Assembly: GCF_900141665.1 (NCBI RefSeq)
Contig: NZ_FQYI01000004.1
Location: forward strand, 118,147-182,146
DNA length: 64,000 nucleotides
From: Cruoricaptor ignavus
Lineage (GTDB): Bacteria > Bacteroidota > Bacteroidia > Flavobacteriales > Weeksellaceae
Direction: 5' to 3'
Shown: positions 1 through 9,351 of the stretch, one piece after another
How the letters are laid out: every line of letters begins with the position of its first letter
How positions within the stretch are numbered: the first letter of the stretch is position 1
Translations under genes and position numbers: made by a program
Notes under the pieces: model-generated
The model's database searches: none
The model's input: only the letters and a program-made list of their open reading frames with translations
What the model was told of the DNA's origin: nothing

Positions 1-332
1 GATGCAATTCTGCCATTTGTATAGATTTTCCCGGTAGTTGGCTTCGTTACCTTGCTGAGCAATTTCAGCAGGGTAGATTTCCCAGCGCCGTTTCTTCCGA
101 TGATGCCCACTGCATCGCCCTGCTCAATTTCAAAGTTGATGTCACGAAGCGACCATACATATTCGCTTTCGCCCTTGGTAGAGCGGTCGTTGGCTTCACC
201 GATTTTTAGGTAAGGATCTTCCTTGCCGCGTATTCTGTGCCAGAAGCGGTTTAGGTCGTGCTGCAGGCTACCTGTACCTACCTGTCCTAGTCTGTATTGT
301 TTTGATATGTTTTCTGCTTTTAGTGCGAGCAT
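1..332 (-). CDS. Polysaccharide ABC transporter ATP-binding subunit (Wzt/TagH type), 3' end outside window
   Basis: This is the N-terminal 110 codons of an ATPase that would power export of a lipid-linked polysaccharide (O-antigen or teichoic-acid type) across the inner membrane. Reading from the ATG at 332-330, it begins [18 protein letters not shown] Walker A motif, GRNGAGKST, lies about residue 80, followed by [14 protein letters not shown]. The extended region before the Walker A motif ([13 protein letters not shown]) is typical of the Wzt/TagH subfamily. It lies downstream of the permease gene on the same strand, separated by a 198-bp gap. Walker B and any C-terminal carbohydrate-binding domain are beyond the window edge. 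The family call is firm; the substrate is unknown. Confidence 0.9.
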   Translation of the reverse strand, partial: MLALKAENISKQYRLGQVGTGSLQHDLNRFWHRIRGKEDPYLKIGEANDRSTKGESEYVWSLRDINFEIEQGDAVGIIGRNGAGKSTLLKLLSKVTKPTTGKIYTNGRIA

Positions 333-452
333 TTCGTTTGCAAGTTATGTGGATTAGTTTGGTATGAGGTTAGGAAAAAGATAGTTTATAGAAGTTGTGT
401 CGTTATGGCAGTTAGGGTGTTATCGGTGTGACGTAGAATTAGACTAGAGAGC

Positions 453-527
453 GTTACCCGATGAAAAGATTCTCGTCATAATATAGCACTATCATGATAT
501 CCTAAAACCTTTTCATCAACTCGTAAC
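453..527. repeat. Long imperfect inverted repeat between permease and ATPase genes
   Basis: The 198-bp gap 333-530 holds no gene. GATGAAAAG (460-468) is the exact reverse complement of CTTTTCATC (509-517), and GTTAC (453-457) pairs with GTAAC (523-527) further out. The central part holds a smaller palindrome, TATCATGATA. On the minus strand this would fold between the permease stop and the ATPase start. It could be a processing or attenuation hairpin, or an old mobile-element footprint. There is no U-tract, so a simple terminator is unlikely. Confidence 0.45.
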
Positions 528-530
528 CAC

Positions 531-1379
531 CTATACCGTATCCATAAAACTCTTCTCCACCTTATTAAATATTATTGTTCCGATGATGAGCAGCAAAGCA
601 ATGATTAATGCACTGATTCCCAGCATTATTACATCAAAATCGCCTGAGCCCATCCAGGCGTATTTAAAGCATTCAAAAATCCCTGTGAGGGGATTGAAGT
701 ACGCGAGCTTGCGCCAAATTCCCGTGAGTGCCGACACAGGATAAATCACAGGAGTAGCATACATTAGCAGGCTGACTCCGAAAGACAACAGCATCGAAAG
801 ATCACGGTATTTGGTGGTCATCGAAGAGAAGATCATACCCACGCCTAAAGCTAATGAAGCCATCATTAGAATTAAAAAGGGCGTTGCCAATATCCACCAG
901 TTCGGCATTATAGCACCCTGAAAAAGATAATAAATCCACACTACCAAAAACAGGCAGAACTGTACGCCGAAACTCATAAGGTTAGATACCACGATAGTAA
1001 TCGGCATTATTAGTCTCGGAAAATAGACTTTGCCGAAAATATTGGCATTGCCTCGAAATACATTGGCGGTTCCCAAAAGGCAGGCAGAAAAATAGTTCCA
1101 TAGTGTTACGCCAGAAAGGTAAAATAGAACCTGCGGAATACCGTCCGTCGGAAGTTTTGCGATTCCGCCAAATACCACTAAATAGACTATCGTAGTAAAT
1201 ATCGGGTTAATGAAAAACCATATCGGGCCAAGAATGGTCTGCTTAAAGCTTGCGACGAAATCCCGCTTTATAAACATAATCACCAAATCCCTGTACCGCC
1301 AGACTTCGCCAAGCCTCAGATCTAAAAGGGAATGATTGGCCTCAATGGTCTCCGTCCACTGCTGGTGCTCCTGTTCCAT
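531..1379 (-). CDS. Polysaccharide ABC transporter permease (Wzm type, ABC-2 family)
   Basis: This is a 282-residue inner-membrane permease that would partner the ATPase downstream to export a polysaccharide. The N-terminus is cytoplasmic, with the amphipathic stretch LRLGEVWRYRDLVIMFIKRDF typical of the family. Six hydrophobic segments follow, with FFINPIFTTIVYLVVFG and YFNPLTGIFECFKYAWMG being characteristic Wzm signatures. The ATG at 1379-1377 overlaps the ugd stop in a TGATG junction, which fixes this start over the TTG one codon upstream and indicates translational coupling. The precursor supplied by Ugd (UDP-glucuronate) suggests an acidic polysaccharide, but that is inference. Confidence 0.9.
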   Translation of the reverse strand: MEQEHQQWTETIEANHSLLDLRLGEVWRYRDLVIMFIKRDFVASFKQTILGPIWFFINPIFTTIVYLVVFGGIAKLPTDGIPQVLFYLSGVTLWNYFSACLLGTANVFRGNANIFGKVYFPRLIMPITIVVSNLMSFGVQFCLFLVVWIYYLFQGAIMPNWWILATPFLILMMASLALGVGMIFSSMTTKYRDLSMLLSFGVSLLMYATPVIYPVSALTGIWRKLAYFNPLTGIFECFKYAWMGSGDFDVIMLGISALIIALLLIIGTIIFNKVEKSFMDTV

Positions 1380-2695
1380 CAAATGTTAGATTTACTTGTC
1401 CTCCTGCCGATTGATTTATAATAAAAGCCGTGCTGCTCCGGAAGCTCTACCGGGAACATATTGCGGCCGTCGAAGATGGCCTTGTTGTTCAGCTTTTCAG
1501 CCATCAGGTCAAAATTCGGGTTCTTGAACTGTGGCCATTCGGTGGCGATGAATAGGCAGTCTGCGCCATCCAGTGCAGAATACATATCCGCAGCATATTC
1601 AAGCTTATCGCCTAAAATCCTGCGCACATTTTCTTCCGCAATCCTGTCGTATGCCACGATTTCTGCGCCCTTTTCCAGCAATATTTTAATATTGTCCAGA
1701 GACGATGCCTCCCTGATGTCATCCGTATTCGCCTTGAAAGCGAGGCCCCAAACCGCAACCTTTTTACCCTTTAAATCGCCGAAGAATTCTTCCATCGCAT
1801 CCACCAGGATCACCTTCTGCTTTTGGTTGATGTCTTCCGTAGCCTCCAGAATCTTGAATTCAAAATCTTCATCCTTGCCAGATTTTACCAGCGCCTTCAC
1901 ATCCTTCGGGAAGCAGCTTCCGCCGTAGCCAATGCCCGGGAAAAGAAAGCGGTGGCCAATCCTGTCGTCGCTTCCCATCCCAAGTCGCACCTTATCCACA
2001 TCGGCACCCACCTTTTCGCAGTAGTTGGCGATTTCATTCATAAAGGTGATCTTCACGGCAAGGAAGGAATTGGCGGCGTATTTCGTAAGCTCGGAAGATT
2101 TTTCATCCATAAAAATCAGCGGCACACCGGTGTTGGTGAACGGCTGATAAATCTGCGCCATTATCTCCTTCGCCTTCTCGGAAGATGCGCCCACTATTAC
2201 TCTTGCAGGGTTCATCGAATCCTCCACGGCGAAGCCCTCGCGCAGAAATTCCGGGTTGGAAACTACATCAAACGGGATGTTCGTTTCTGCCGAAATCACT
2301 TCGCGCACCTTGTCGGCAGTTCCCACCGGCACGGTGCTTTTATTTACGATGACTTTATAATCCGTCATCATTTTGCCGATGTCCTTCGCCACGCTCAGCA
2401 CATAGGAAAGGTCTGCAGAGCCATCTTCACCGGGTGGCGTCGGCAGGGCGAGGTAAACCACTTCGGATTTATCCAGCGCTTCCTTCAGGTGGGTGGTAAA
2501 GAAAAGACGGCGCGCTTCTATGTTCCGCTGGAACATCTCTTCCAGGTTTGGTTCGTAGATGGGTACGATGCCCTCCTTCATCCGCTGCACCTTATCCGCA
2601 TCGATATCCACACAATATACCGAATTTCCCAGCTCGGCCAGCGTAGTTCCGGTCACCAGGCCTACATAGCCCGTGCCAACGATGGTAATGTTCAT
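1379..2695 (-). CDS. ugd: UDP-glucose 6-dehydrogenase
   Basis: This cytoplasmic NAD-dependent enzyme oxidises UDP-glucose to UDP-glucuronate, a precursor for capsule or exopolysaccharide. The 438-residue length is normal for the family. The N-terminal Rossmann motif GTGYVGL is at residues 7-13, NKSTVPVG near 120, NPEFLREG near 147, and the catalytic cysteine lies in GYGGSCFPKD near residue 260. The C-terminal UDP-binding Rossmann domain starts with KKVAVWGLAFKANTDDIREA. It is the first gene of the export operon and overlaps the permease gene. Related UDP-N-acetyl-sugar dehydrogenases (WbpA/WecC type) are the main alternative; the motif set and length favour UDP-glucose. Confidence 0.92.
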   Translation of the reverse strand: MNITIVGTGYVGLVTGTTLAELGNSVYCVDIDADKVQRMKEGIVPIYEPNLEEMFQRNIEARRLFFTTHLKEALDKSEVVYLALPTPPGEDGSADLSYVLSVAKDIGKMMTDYKVIVNKSTVPVGTADKVREVISAETNIPFDVVSNPEFLREGFAVEDSMNPARVIVGASSEKAKEIMAQIYQPFTNTGVPLIFMDEKSSELTKYAANSFLAVKITFMNEIANYCEKVGADVDKVRLGMGSDDRIGHRFLFPGIGYGGSCFPKDVKALVKSGKDEDFEFKILEATEDINQKQKVILVDAMEEFFGDLKGKKVAVWGLAFKANTDDIREASSLDNIKILLEKGAEIVAYDRIAEENVRRILGDKLEYAADMYSALDGADCLFIATEWPQFKNPNFDLMAEKLNNKAIFDGRNMFPVELPEQHGFYYKSIGRRTSKSNI

Positions 2696-2707
2696 TAGTA
2701 AATGAAA

Positions 2708-2752
2708 TTTTCGGGCAAAGGTAATAAAAAGTGTTAAGTTAAAACCCGAAAA
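2708..2752 (-). promoter_or_regulatory. ugd promoter with flanking inverted repeat
   Basis: On the minus strand TACCTTTG (plus coordinates 2716-2723) is an exact match to the Bacteroidota -7 consensus TAnnTTTG, 21 bp upstream of the ugd start codon. An 8-bp inverted repeat, TTTTCGGG (2708-2715) and CCCGAAAA (2745-2752), brackets it and could be an operator. No convincing -33 TTG was found. Confidence 0.55.
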
Positions 2753-2807
2753 AATTTGTGTTTGTAATGCTTGGTTTTGCTAAATTGCTTACAATAAAAA
2801 TTCAATT

Positions 2808-3974
2808 ATGAAAAACTTTAAATACGGAGTATTCATCGGCTGTCTGTTGATGTCCTCCTGCAATAAATCTGAGAAAACAAATTCATCGGAAAATAATTTA
2901 ACAAAAAAAGAAATGAGTGCAGAGAATGCAATTTTCACCAAAAAGGAAAAATCCGAAGTTCCTGCGGCGCCGAAAAGTGGCGAAACCTACCTTGTAAAAT
3001 ATAAATCCACCGGTGCTAAAGGCAATGAAATCTGGATGACCGGCCTTGTAACTTTCCCTGAAAATTATGAGCAGAATAAGGCCGGAACGCACATTATTTC
3101 CTGGGCTCACGGCACCACGGGCATTTCCCGAAACGCTGCGCCTTCGCTGTTCCAAAAAGGCGGTGCCAACGAAGATGCGCTGCTGATGGTGGCAGGTTAT
3201 CTGGACAATTGGGTGCAGAAAGGCTTCATCGTTGTGCAGCCCGATTACGAAGGCCTGGGCTCGGAAGATTCTAAAGGCACTTACCTGAACAGGCAAAGCC
3301 TGAGCAATGCGGTAAATGACTTGGTAAAAACCGTAAAATCTCAACACCAGACTTCTGGAAAATGGATAAATATAGGTTGGTCTCAGGGTGGATACGCCGC
3401 AATTTCTGCTGCGGATAATGCGGCAGAAGGCCTGGTGGGAACGATTTCCATAGCGCCTGGTGACAGCGAAATTGTAATGCCGGAATTGAAGGCTAAGGGC
3501 CTAAAACCGGAAGATATTCTGCGGATGATTGAAGGCGACAATCTTGGCTTCATCCCGATTTTGCTGGGCGGTGCAATAAATGCAAATGATGCGGTGAAGG
3601 CAGATGATTTCTTGAGCGAAAAAGGTAAAGAAATGATTCAAAGCGCTGATAAAATGGGACTTACCGAACTTCGCAAATCTTATTCTCAACTTTCCGGGAA
3701 GGATATGCTAAAGGAAAATCCGAACACAAAACAGCTGCAGGATTATATGGATTCCCAAAGGCTGGAGCTGATGGAACCAAAGGGCGATGTGCTGGTCATC
3801 CTGGGTACGGAAGATGTAACGGTAACTGGTGATACCGTGCGCCGCCTTGCAGAAAACTGGAAAAAGCGCGGGCTGAGCGTGGATTTCAAAGAGATAAAAT
3901 CTGCAAACCATAGGCAATCTGTGCCCCAAAGTTTTGATGTGCAGTGGGATTTCGTGCAGAAAGTTCTGAAATAA
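2808..3974 (+). CDS. Secreted alpha/beta-hydrolase lipoprotein, secretory-lipase-like
   Basis: This is a 388-residue predicted lipoprotein hydrolase. The signal peptide ends in a lipobox (LLMSSC, Cys18). The alpha/beta-hydrolase core has an oxyanion-type SWAHGTTGI near residue 100, a nucleophile elbow GWSQGG with the serine near 192, an acid in ILGTEDVTV and a C-terminal histidine in SANHRQS. This arrangement resembles the secretory lipase (LIP) family. It is probably anchored in the outer membrane and cleaves lipid or other ester substrates; the natural substrate cannot be read from the sequence. It is transcribed alone, divergent from ugd. Confidence 0.8.
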   Translation: MKNFKYGVFIGCLLMSSCNKSEKTNSSENNLTKKEMSAENAIFTKKEKSEVPAAPKSGETYLVKYKSTGAKGNEIWMTGLVTFPENYEQNKAGTHIISWAHGTTGISRNAAPSLFQKGGANEDALLMVAGYLDNWVQKGFIVVQPDYEGLGSEDSKGTYLNRQSLSNAVNDLVKTVKSQHQTSGKWINIGWSQGGYAAISAADNAAEGLVGTISIAPGDSEIVMPELKAKGLKPEDILRMIEGDNLGFIPILLGGAINANDAVKADDFLSEKGKEMIQSADKMGLTELRKSYSQLSGKDMLKENPNTKQLQDYMDSQRLELMEPKGDVLVILGTEDVTVTGDTVRRLAENWKKRGLSVDFKEIKSANHRQSVPQSFDVQWDFVQKVLK

Positions 3975-4019
3975 ACCCAGCCTTATTATTTTTCCCGATT
4001 CAAAATACTGAAGCATTTT

Positions 4020-4310
4020 ATGCCCTCCTTCAGTAAAATGAGAGATTCAGCCCACTCAATCCGCCGATGGAGGGTGGTCGTGATGGCACTGCAGTTTCAG
4101 GTGCTGAAACTTGCGCCCGAAGCAACGGATGTGGCGATGTCCATATTCTCCGGAATTTATAACATAGGCATCGGCGGCGGCGCATTGCTGGGCTCGCTGG
4201 TTATTGCCGCCTGGGGGCTGGGTTTGGTAGGCGCGGTGGGCGCGGGGATTGTTTTGCTGGCTCTGCTAATCCTTACAGGATACCGGCTGTTTCGCCGAAG
4301 AAGGGTATAA
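4020..4310 (+). pseudogene. C-terminal remnant of an MFS sugar-efflux transporter (SotB/AraJ-like)
   Basis: The 96-codon frame matches only the last two or three membrane segments of a major facilitator: [19 protein letters not shown] followed by [14 protein letters not shown] is the hallmark of SotB/AraJ-type arabinose or drug exporters, which are about 390-400 residues. The first 25 or so residues ([17 protein letters not shown]) look like non-native sequence joined to the remnant. No other part of the transporter is present nearby. It is called a deletion relic rather than a functional small protein. Confidence 0.75.
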
Positions 4311-4383
4311 GCGCAGCATTTTAAAGTTGCGGGAACTCGCTTATGCGGTTTTCTGCATCACTCATCCCGCCACAATTCACCTA

Positions 4384-4413
4384 TTGGTTCTAAAATCTTT
4401 TTTTCTATCTTTG
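4384..4413 (+). promoter_or_regulatory. rimP-nusA-infB promoter
   Basis: TATCTTTG at 4406-4413 matches the -7 consensus TAnnTTTG exactly, and TTGG at 4384-4387 sits about 18 bp upstream as a -33 box. Transcription would begin near 4419, leaving a leader of roughly 75 nt before rimP. Confidence 0.75.
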
Positions 4414-4438
4414 CACACGATTTACGGTATTAATGTCT

Positions 4439-4465
4439 GAAGGCCTTCGAAAGAAAGCCTTTTTT
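4439..4465 (+). promoter_or_regulatory. Leader hairpin upstream of rimP
   Basis: In the presumed rimP leader, AAGGC (4440-4444) pairs with GCCTT (4457-4461), followed directly by a run of Ts. GAAGGCCTTC at the start is itself palindromic, so two folds compete. The hairpin plus U-run looks like a weak terminator or attenuator controlling the rimP-nusA-infB operon, whose product NusA acts at such structures. This is an inference from the sequence only. Confidence 0.4.
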
Positions 4466-4494
4466 CGTAGAAACAGCCGCAAATTTTATAAAAA

Positions 4495-4962
4495 ATGGAA
4501 TTCAGACAAAAAGTAGAGCAGCTGCTCACGGAGTTTTTGCAAAGCCGTCCCGATCTGTTCCTGATGGATTTAAAAATCTCCGCTGGGAATGATGTCACCG
4601 TAGTGCTGGACGGGGATGGGGGCGTAAGCCTTCAGGACTGCCTGGATGCGAGCCGCGCCATAGAGAACAACCTCGACAGGGAGGTGCAGGATTTCTCCCT
4701 CCAGGTGATGAGCTACGGTGCTGCGGAGCCGCTGCTGAAGCCCCGCCAGTTTGTGAAAAATATTGGTAGAACGCTGAGCCTTCAGCTGGAGGATGATACC
4801 GAAATAGAAGGTGAGGCAACCCGCGCGGATGGAGATTCCGTAGCCCTAATGCTGCGCTACCGAAAACCGAAAGATGTCGGCAAAGGCAAGGTAGATGTGG
4901 AGGAGGAGCGCGAAATTCCTTATTCGCAAATAAAAAAGGCGGCAGTTGTCATAAAATTTTAA
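4495..4962 (+). CDS. rimP: Ribosome maturation factor RimP
   Basis: This 155-residue cytoplasmic protein is needed for maturation of the 30S ribosomal subunit. It has the two-domain RimP organisation. The N-terminal alpha/beta domain includes DCLDASRAIENNLDRE and DFSLQVMSYGAAEPLLKPRQF, where most family members have EVSSPGldrPL in the last part. A C-terminal SH3-like beta-barrel spans roughly residues 90-155. It is the first gene of the conserved rimP-nusA-infB operon, and the ATG at 4495 is the only sensible start. The substitution of the canonical SPG by SYG is common in Bacteroidota as far as I recall. Confidence 0.95.
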   Translation: MEFRQKVEQLLTEFLQSRPDLFLMDLKISAGNDVTVVLDGDGGVSLQDCLDASRAIENNLDREVQDFSLQVMSYGAAEPLLKPRQFVKNIGRTLSLQLEDDTEIEGEATRADGDSVALMLRYRKPKDVGKGKVDVEEEREIPYSQIKKAAVVIKF

Positions 4963-4995
4963 ACTCAATAAAAAACAGAAGTGTAAATTGTAAAA

Positions 4996-6231
4996 ATGAA
5001 TACACAGGCATTATTGGACGCCCTGGGCGACTTTAAATACGAGAAAAATATCAGCAAAAGCGAGCTGACCGCCATCATTGAGGAGTCGCTAAAAACGCTG
5101 CTGAAAAAAAGGTACGAGACTGATGATCAGTTTGATGTGGTCATCAACCCGGATAAGGGAGACTTCGAAATCTGGCTGAACAAGCGCATCGTGGAAGACG
5201 AGATGTCCGAGGATGACGATCTAGAAATAGAAATCTCCGAAGCTCGGAAAATTGATGAAAGCTATGAGGTGGGAGAGGAGTACAGCGTGCAAATTCCGAT
5301 AGAGGAACTCGGCAGGCGCAACATCCTCAGCCTGAAGCAAATCCTTGCTACGAAACTCCAGGAATTCTACAACTCGCTGCTGTACGAGGAATTCCGTGAC
5401 AGAATCGGGGAGATCGTAGTCGGCGAGGTGCATCACATACGCCGCCAGCAAGTAATCCTCCTGGATGACGACGGGAATGAGTTCGTCCTCCCGAAGGAAA
5501 ATCAAATCCCGGCAGACTTTTACAAAAAAGGCGAGAGCGTACGCGCCCTGGTGGAAAGTGTGGACTTCAAGGGTGCCAAGCCGCAGATCACCGTATCCAG
5601 AACTTCGCCGCTCTTCCTCGAAAAGCTGCTGGAGCTGGAAATCCCGGAAATTCAAGACGGCACCATCATCCTTAAAAAAGCCGTGCGCATACCGGGCGAA
5701 AAAGCAAAAATCGCGGTGGATGCTTATGACGACAGAATCGATCCCGTAGGTGCCTGCGTGGGCGTGAAGGGATCCCGCATCCACGGCGTGGTGCGAGAGC
5801 TCCGCAATGAAAATATCGATGTGATACAATGGTCCAAAAACCCGGAAGTACTCATCAAGCGAGCGCTGGGAAATGTGACCATTAACAAAATAGAAACCAA
5901 CCCGGAGGAAAGCTACGCGATGGTGTACACGCCGGTGGACGAAATCTCCCGCGTGATAGGCAAGCAGGGGCAGAATATCCGCCTCGCATCCCAGCTTTCC
6001 GGCTACGAAATCGATGTATACCGCGAGACCAGTGAGGATGATGATGTAGAGCTGAAGGAATTCCGCGATGAGATTGAGGACTGGATTATAGAAGCCTTCC
6101 AGGAGGTAGGCCTTACCACGGCAAAGAGCGTTCTCGACAAGGATACCGACAGCCTGCTGAATATCGTAGACCTCGAGGAGGAGACCATCGAGGAAGTGAA
6201 GCAGATTCTCCGCGCCGAGTTTGAAGATTAG
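4996..6231 (+). CDS. nusA: Transcription termination/antitermination factor NusA
   Basis: NusA binds RNA polymerase and nascent RNA and modulates pausing, termination and antitermination. The 411-residue protein has the N-terminal RNAP-binding domain (1-125), an S1 domain (about 130-200, RIGEIVVGEVHHIRRQQVIL), then two KH domains containing GACVGVKGSRIHGVVREL and RVIGKQGQNIRLASQL. A short acidic C-terminus follows. The repeated acidic domains of the E. coli protein are absent, as usual in Bacteroidota. It is the middle gene of the rimP-nusA-infB operon, 33 bp after rimP. Confidence 0.97.
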   Translation: MNTQALLDALGDFKYEKNISKSELTAIIEESLKTLLKKRYETDDQFDVVINPDKGDFEIWLNKRIVEDEMSEDDDLEIEISEARKIDESYEVGEEYSVQIPIEELGRRNILSLKQILATKLQEFYNSLLYEEFRDRIGEIVVGEVHHIRRQQVILLDDDGNEFVLPKENQIPADFYKKGESVRALVESVDFKGAKPQITVSRTSPLFLEKLLELEIPEIQDGTIILKKAVRIPGEKAKIAVDAYDDRIDPVGACVGVKGSRIHGVVRELRNENIDVIQWSKNPEVLIKRALGNVTINKIETNPEESYAMVYTPVDEISRVIGKQGQNIRLASQLSGYEIDVYRETSEDDDVELKEFRDEIEDWIIEAFQEVGLTTAKSVLDKDTDSLLNIVDLEEETIEEVKQILRAEFED

Positions 6232-6292
6232 CCGGGAATAACCAAGAAAAAAGTTAAATTAGCCGCGCCAAATAGCGGTACCGCAAGTTTGT

Positions 6293-9082
6293 ATGTCAAA
6301 AATTAGATTAAATAAAGCCGCAAGAGAGTTCAATATTTCCGTAGCCCGCGTAGTGGAATTTCTGCAAGGCGAAGGCTTCGAAGTAGACAGTAACCCCAAC
6401 TCCCAGTTGGACGATGCGGCATACTCTGCGCTGGAATCCGAGTTTGCTACCGATCTGGAGCAGCGCCGGGCTTCCCGCGAGGTCGTCATTTCCAAAGTTC
6501 CGGAAGAGAAGCTGGAGCTGGAAGAAAAGAAAGAACCTGAGGTCATAAGAGCCAAGGCTGCAACGCCTGCAGCAAAAGTTTTGGGCAAAATAGATCTGGA
6601 GCCTAAGAAGGCAGAGCCCGAACAGCCCGCGCCATCCCAGGCAGAAGCCGCTCAGGAAAATTCTGCTGAAGAAGCTCCCGCAGAACCGAAGCAGGAGTTT
6701 AAGGTTTTGGACAAGATAGACCTGTCCGCCGTGGAGGTTTCCCGCAAGGGACGCAGCCGGGGCAGGGAGAAATCTCAAAACAAAAAACCAGAAACCGCAA
6801 GGGATACGCCTAAGGCAAGCCTGGCGGAAACTATGCCGGCACCGGCTGCGGAAAAACCTGCTGAAACCAAGGAGGAGCCTGCAAAAGAAAGCCAGCAGCC
6901 GCAAGAGCCGGAAAAAATTGAAACCGTTTACCAAAAGCTGGACGGGCCTAAGATTCTCAAGGAAAAAGTAGATCTGTCCCAGTTTGAGCGGCCGAAACCT
7001 TCCGCCAACAAGAAAAAACGCAAGCGGATAGAAAAACCTGCATCCGGAAATCAGCAGAGCAATAACAATAACCAGAATCGCGGCAGTCAGGGTCAAGGCA
7101 AGCAAGGCCAGGGCGGACAAAACCGCGGCGGACAGCGGCAGCAGGGCGGCAGAAGAAACGCGCCGGCTGCAGAGCTTACGGATGAGCAGGTGAAGAACCA
7201 AATCAAGGAAACGCTGGAAAAGCTGACGAGCAAAGGCGGAAAATCCAAGGGTGCGAAATACAGAAAGGAAAAGAGGACTTTCCGCAGAGAGCAGGAGGAA
7301 TTCCAACAGGAGCTGGAGGCATCCGACAGAACGCTGAAAGTTACCGAGTACATCACCGTGGGAGAGCTGGCGGCTTTGATGGATGTGAGCCCTACCGAAG
7401 TGATTTCGGCGTGCTTCTCACTTGGCGTAATGGTAACAATGAATCAGCGCCTAGAGGCCGATACGCTTTCACTGGTTGCCGATGAATTCGGCTACAACAT
7501 CGAGTTTGCGGATGCCGATCTGGAAGAGGCAGCGGCAGATGAAGAGCCTGATAATGAGGAGGATATGGAGCTTCGTGCGCCAATCGTTACCGTGATGGGC
7601 CATGTGGACCACGGAAAGACTTCCCTGCTGGATTACATCAGAAAAACCAATGTGATAGCCGGAGAATCCGGAGGAATCACGCAGCACATCGGTGCATACA
7701 ATGTGAAGCTGGAGGGCGGAGAGCGCATCACCTTCCTGGATACACCGGGCCACGAAGCCTTTACGGCGATGCGTGCGAGAGGTGCGCAGGTTACGGACAT
7801 CGTAATCATCGTGATTGCGGCGGATGATGAGGTGATGCCGCAAACGAAGGAGGCCATTGCGCACGCCCAGGCAGCGAATGTTCCGATGATTATCGCTATC
7901 AACAAAGTGGATAAGCCGAATGCCAATCCGGACAAAATCCGTGAGCAGCTTTCCGCAATGAATATTCTTGTGGAAGAATGGGGCGGTAATATCCAGTCGC
8001 AGGAAATATCCGCAAAGTTTGGCAACAATGTGGATGAGCTACTGGACAAGGTCTTGCTTCAGGCAGAATTGCTGGAGCTGAAAGCCAATCCGGACAAGAA
8101 CGCCCAGGGTGTAATTATCGAAGCCTCGCTGGACAAAGGCCGGGGCTATGTTTCCACGCTGCTTGTTCAGGCGGGAACTCTGAAGGTGGGCGATTATCTT
8201 CTGGCGGGTAAAAACCACGGCAAGGTGAAAGCGATGCTGGATGAGCGCGGCAGAAATATGAAGGAAGCCGGGCCATCCATTCCAGTGACGGTGCTTGGGT
8301 TGGATGGTGCGCCAACTGCCGGCGATAAATTCCGTGTGTTCGATGATGAGCGCGAAGCGAAGCAAATTGCGAACAAGCGGGAGCAGCTGCAGCGCGAGCA
8401 ATCCATCAGGACGAAGAAGCATCTTACGCTGGATGAAATCGGGCGGAGAATTGCGCTGGGCGATTTCAAGGAGCTGAATATTATTCTGAAAGGTGATGTG
8501 GATGGCTCTGTGGAGGCGCTTTCCGATCAGCTGCAGCAGCTTTCTACGGCGGAAATCCAGGTGAACATTCTGCACAGCGGTGTAGGGCAGATTACGGAAT
8601 CTGATGTGCTTCTTGCCACAGCATCCGATGCGGTGATCATCGGCTTTAATGTTCGTGCCGGTGCCAATGCACGGGATCTGGCGGACAAAGAGCAGATTGA
8701 AATCCGCACCTATTCCGTAATCTATGCGGCGATTGATGATGTGAAGGAAGCGATGGAGGGGATGCTTTCGCCGGAAATTCGTGAGCAGGTTATCGGAAAT
8801 GTGGAAGTGCGCGAAACCTTCAAGATTTCGAAAGTGGGTACGATTGCAGGTTGTATGGTACTTTCCGGAAAGGTAACGCGGAACTCCAAGATCCGTGTGC
8901 TGAGGGACGGCATCGTAAAACACGACGGCGAGCTGGAAAGCTTGAAACGCTTCAAGGACGATGTGAAGGAAGTGACTAAAGGCTATGAGTGCGGCCTGAA
9001 CATCCGTGGCTACAACGATATAGAAGTGGGCGACATCCTAGAAGTTTATGAGGAGGTAGAGGTGAAGAAGAAATTGAAGTAA
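6293..9082 (+). CDS. infB: Translation initiation factor IF-2
   Basis: This GTPase delivers fMet-tRNA to the 30S subunit and promotes subunit joining. It is 929 residues long. The N-terminal IF2_N module ([24 protein letters not shown]) is followed by a long low-complexity Glu/Ala/Pro/Lys linker and a Gln/Gly/Asn-rich basic stretch near residues 245-290. A second IF2_N-like segment precedes the G domain, which has G1 GHVDHGKTS near 435, DTPGHEAF and NKVDKP. Domains II, IF-2 core and C2 complete the protein. It is the last gene of the operon and is followed by a clear terminator. Confidence 0.98.
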   Translation: MSKIRLNKAAREFNISVARVVEFLQGEGFEVDSNPNSQLDDAAYSALESEFATDLEQRRASREVVISKVPEEKLELEEKKEPEVIRAKAATPAAKVLGKIDLEPKKAEPEQPAPSQAEAAQENSAEEAPAEPKQEFKVLDKIDLSAVEVSRKGRSRGREKSQNKKPETARDTPKASLAETMPAPAAEKPAETKEEPAKESQQPQEPEKIETVYQKLDGPKILKEKVDLSQFERPKPSANKKKRKRIEKPASGNQQSNNNNQNRGSQGQGKQGQGGQNRGGQRQQGGRRNAPAAELTDEQVKNQIKETLEKLTSKGGKSKGAKYRKEKRTFRREQEEFQQELEASDRTLKVTEYITVGELAALMDVSPTEVISACFSLGVMVTMNQRLEADTLSLVADEFGYNIEFADADLEEAAADEEPDNEEDMELRAPIVTVMGHVDHGKTSLLDYIRKTNVIAGESGGITQHIGAYNVKLEGGERITFLDTPGHEAFTAMRARGAQVTDIVIIVIAADDEVMPQTKEAIAHAQAANVPMIIAINKVDKPNANPDKIREQLSAMNILVEEWGGNIQSQEISAKFGNNVDELLDKVLLQAELLELKANPDKNAQGVIIEASLDKGRGYVSTLLVQAGTLKVGDYLLAGKNHGKVKAMLDERGRNMKEAGPSIPVTVLGLDGAPTAGDKFRVFDDEREAKQIANKREQLQREQSIRTKKHLTLDEIGRRIALGDFKELNIILKGDVDGSVEALSDQLQQLSTAEIQVNILHSGVGQITESDVLLATASDAVIIGFNVRAGANARDLADKEQIEIRTYSVIYAAIDDVKEAMEGMLSPEIREQVIGNVEVRETFKISKVGTIAGCMVLSGKVTRNSKIRVLRDGIVKHDGELESLKRFKDDVKEVTKGYECGLNIRGYNDIEVGDILEVYEEVEVKKKLK

Positions 9083-9103
9083 TCCCCAGTTGTAAATAAC
9101 TGT

Positions 9104-9131
9104 AAAGCTGCCATTTAAGGCAGCTTTTTTT
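9104..9131 (+). terminator. Rho-independent terminator after infB
   Basis: AAAGCTGCC (9104-9112), a 6-nt loop, and GGCAGCTTTTTTT (9119-9131) form a stable stem with a T-run, 22 bp after the infB stop. Confidence 0.92.
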
Positions 9132-9292
9132 ATTTAGAAATTTAAAATAAATTTTTTATAATAAAAATCATTGTGATTGCAGAGTATTTTCTGTATACGC
9201 AAATTTTATTAGATAAATTACATTTAAATGTTTATTAAATGTGTTTTTGTTAACCTAATTGCTTTTATAAATGAAAAAATTGCATTTCAAAA

Positions 9293-9351
9293 TTTGCTAT
9301 ATTAAATTTTATTAACATATTTGCACAGATAAACCTAAAAACTGTTAATCA
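9293..9351 (+). promoter_or_regulatory. Promoter and conserved leader of first SusC/SusD operon
   Basis: A TTTG -33 box (9293-9296) and CATATTTG (9316-9323, one mismatch to TAnnTTTG) are exactly 27 bp apart start to start. The segment from one box to the other is nearly identical to that in front of the second SusC gene. A further shared block, TAAAAACTGTTAAT (9336-9349), ends 2 bp before the start codon. The rest of the gap 9132-9292 is AT-rich with no gene. Confidence 0.7.

Noticed and set aside
1823..2698. 291-residue plus-strand open frame antisense to ugd
   Set aside because: Composition is rich in His/Arg with no family motif, while the opposite strand is an unambiguous dehydrogenase.
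6308..7306. Leu/Arg/Phe-rich minus-strand open frame inside infB
   Set aside because: It is the antisense of the low-complexity Glu/Lys/Ala region of IF-2 and has no signal of selection.
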